Assembly: GCA_015709205.1 (NCBI GenBank) | Contig: JACCQO010000013.1 | Coordinates: forward strand, 1 to 64,000 | Direction: 5' to 3' | DNA length: 64,000 nt | From: Desulfovibrionaceae bacterium | GTDB lineage: Bacteria > Desulfobacterota > Desulfovibrionia > Desulfovibrionales > Desulfovibrionaceae | Shown here: in pieces, positions 62,794 through 64,000 of the stretch | Position numbering within the stretch: the stretch's first letter is position 1 | How the letters are laid out: each line of letters opens with the position of its first letter | Position numbers and translations under genes: made by a program | Notes under the pieces: generated by a model | The model's database searches: none | The model's input: only the letters and a program-made list of their open reading frames with translations | What the model was told of the DNA's origin: nothing

Positions 62794-63882
62794 ATGACGT
62801 CACACATAGCTTCCGGATCACTTCGCCGATTTGGCTGGAACGATGCTTTCGAACGGCTGGCGACGGGCCAGGCGATCGACCTGGACCGGGTCGCCCGCGT
62901 GCTCAGCGCACAACGCGACCAATTCCTTGTCACCGATGGGCAGTCTGAACGGCTCTGCACGCCCTCGGGAAAACTGCGCCACCACAGGCACCTGGACTAC
63001 CCCGTCACCGGGGATTGGGTGCTCGTGGACGAGAGCGTCGTGCAGCGCGTCATCCCGCGGAAAAACACCCTGTGCCGCGGCGAAGCCGGGTCGCGGGGCA
63101 AACAGGCCGGCGAGGTGCAACGCGAACAACCCATTGCCGCGAACATCGACACGGCGTTCATCGTCAGCGGGCTCGATCGCGATTACAACCTGCGGCGGAT
63201 CGAACGATTCCTGACGCTTGTCTACAATTGCGGGATAGCGCCGGTGGTCGTCCTGACCAAGGCGGACCTGCACGAGTCCCCGGGCGCATTCCTCCATGAG
63301 GTCGAACGGATAGCATTCGGCGTCCCCATCGTGCTGACCTCGACAAAAGACGGCAGGGGCCTCGACGAACTGCGCATCCATCTGGACGTGGGACAGACCG
63401 TCGCCATGCTCGGCTCTTCGGGGGCGGGCAAGTCGTCGCTGGCGAACATGCTCTACGGCAGCGACATCCGGGCGACAGCCGCGGTGAGCGAAAGCGTCGG
63501 CAAGGGACGCCATACGACGACGTCCCGCGAGCTCATCGCCATGCCCCAGGGTGGTATTCTCATGGACAACCCCGGCATCCGGGAAATCGCTTTCTCGAAA
63601 GGTGGAGAGGGCTTGGCGGCGACCTTTTCCGACATTCGGGAATTGGCCGAGTCCTGCCGCTTCGCGGATTGCTCCCATCGACACGAACCCGGCTGCGCGG
63701 TGCTCCGTGCCGCCGCTACCGGCGAGCTGCTGCCGGAGCGCCTGGAAAACTATCGCAAGATGCAGCGCGAGATGGAATACGTCCAGGCCCGCAGTGAAAA
63801 GAGTGCGGACTGCGTTGAAAAAGAGCGATGGAGGGATGTGGCGCTGGAGATAAGGCGCATGAACAAGCGCAAGAAATACTGA
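62794..63882 (+). CDS. rsgA: Ribosome small-subunit biogenesis GTPase RsgA
   Basis: 362 residues from ATG 62794; ATG 62776 would add six residues and neither has a strong ribosome site. The circularly permuted GTPase order is present: G4 VVLTKADL, then G1 GSSGAGKSSL, the TTTSREL switch, and G3 DNPGIRE (usually DTPG). The C-terminal zinc knuckle CRFADCSHRHEPGC completes the fold. An N-terminal OB domain covers residues about 35-100. It checks 30S ribosome maturation. The GC content of the gene is somewhat lower than that of its neighbours. Confidence 0.93.
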   Translation: MTSHIASGSLRRFGWNDAFERLATGQAIDLDRVARVLSAQRDQFLVTDGQSERLCTPSGKLRHHRHLDYPVTGDWVLVDESVVQRVIPRKNTLCRGEAGSRGKQAGEVQREQPIAANIDTAFIVSGLDRDYNLRRIERFLTLVYNCGIAPVVVLTKADLHESPGAFLHEVERIAFGVPIVLTSTKDGRGLDELRIHLDVGQTVAMLGSSGAGKSSLANMLYGSDIRATAAVSESVGKGRHTTTSRELIAMPQGGILMDNPGIREIAFSKGGEGLAATFSDIRELAESCRFADCSHRHEPGCAVLRAAATGELLPERLENYRKMQREMEYVQARSEKSADCVEKERWRDVALEIRRMNKRKKY

Positions 63883-64000
63883 CGACGGGACGCCGCGCGC
63901 CAATGGAGTGTCGGTGGACTGGCGCGAAGGCGCTCCACCCATAAAGGCTTCCGCTGTGGAGAATGGCGCGGGGAAAAGCAAGGCAAAGAAAAGGGGCTCG

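Overview
The window is 64 kb of very GC-rich bacterial chromosome. Its gene content points to an anaerobic, sulfur-metabolising, motile deltaproteobacterium of the Desulfovibrionaceae type: Hdr/Qmo-like flavoproteins, TusA and DsrE sulfur carriers, an AprA-like flavoprotein, an archaeal-type split glutamate synthase, TRAP and TTT carboxylate transporters, bacteriohemerythrin, and many sigma-54 activators and chemoreceptors. That placement is an inference from families; no rRNA, tRNA, CRISPR array, insertion sequence or prophage was seen.

Layout. 1-3057: last two genes of a split glutamate synthase, closed by a perfect hairpin. 3.2-15.7 kb: mixed housekeeping and signalling genes (HD-GYP protein, glycosyltransferase, L-serine dehydratase, a metallo-beta-lactamase/cNMP/hemerythrin protein, DUF1003, DedA, a chemoreceptor, a deaminase). 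15.8-22.3 kb (minus strand): an eight-gene operon (TusA-TusA fusion, MvhD, HdrA-like, HdrA, small helical protein, HdrC, HdrB, DsrE) with a sigma-54 -24/-12 promoter, opposite a divergent sigma-54 activator whose PAS domain is cysteine-rich. 23.9-36.7 kb: an alkyltransferase-like protein, a sigma-28-promoted small protein, histidine kinases, and a signalling block (sigma-54 response regulator; HD-GYP, CheW and chemoreceptor operon). 36.8-45.2 kb: a YeiH-family exporter with a 56-residue membrane protein, a divergent two-component system whose sensor carries a CxxCH haem motif, a Crp/Fnr regulator, and a DUF190-DUF554 pair. 45.8-54.4 kb: a sugar-acid island (MFS permease, enolase-superfamily dehydratase, TRAP transporter, two GntR/FCD regulators) with an AT-rich gap. 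54.9-62.4 kb: an orphan DsrE-family protein, then an AprA-like flavoprotein, a ferredoxin/GltD-like protein, a TctBAC transporter and a GntR/UTRA regulator. The window ends with rsgA.

The most notable systems are (i) the sigma-54-controlled Hdr-TusA-DsrE sulfur relay, whose hdrA-small protein-hdrC-hdrB order resembles sulfur-oxidising sHdr clusters; (ii) the AprA-like/GltD-like redox pair tied to a tripartite carboxylate transporter, with a 22-bp operator-like palindrome on its promoter; and (iii) the haem-sensor two-component system next to a sigma-54 promoter driving a YeiH-type exporter. Sigma-54 control recurs: three -24/-12 elements lie upstream of operons that sit next to sigma-54 activator genes.
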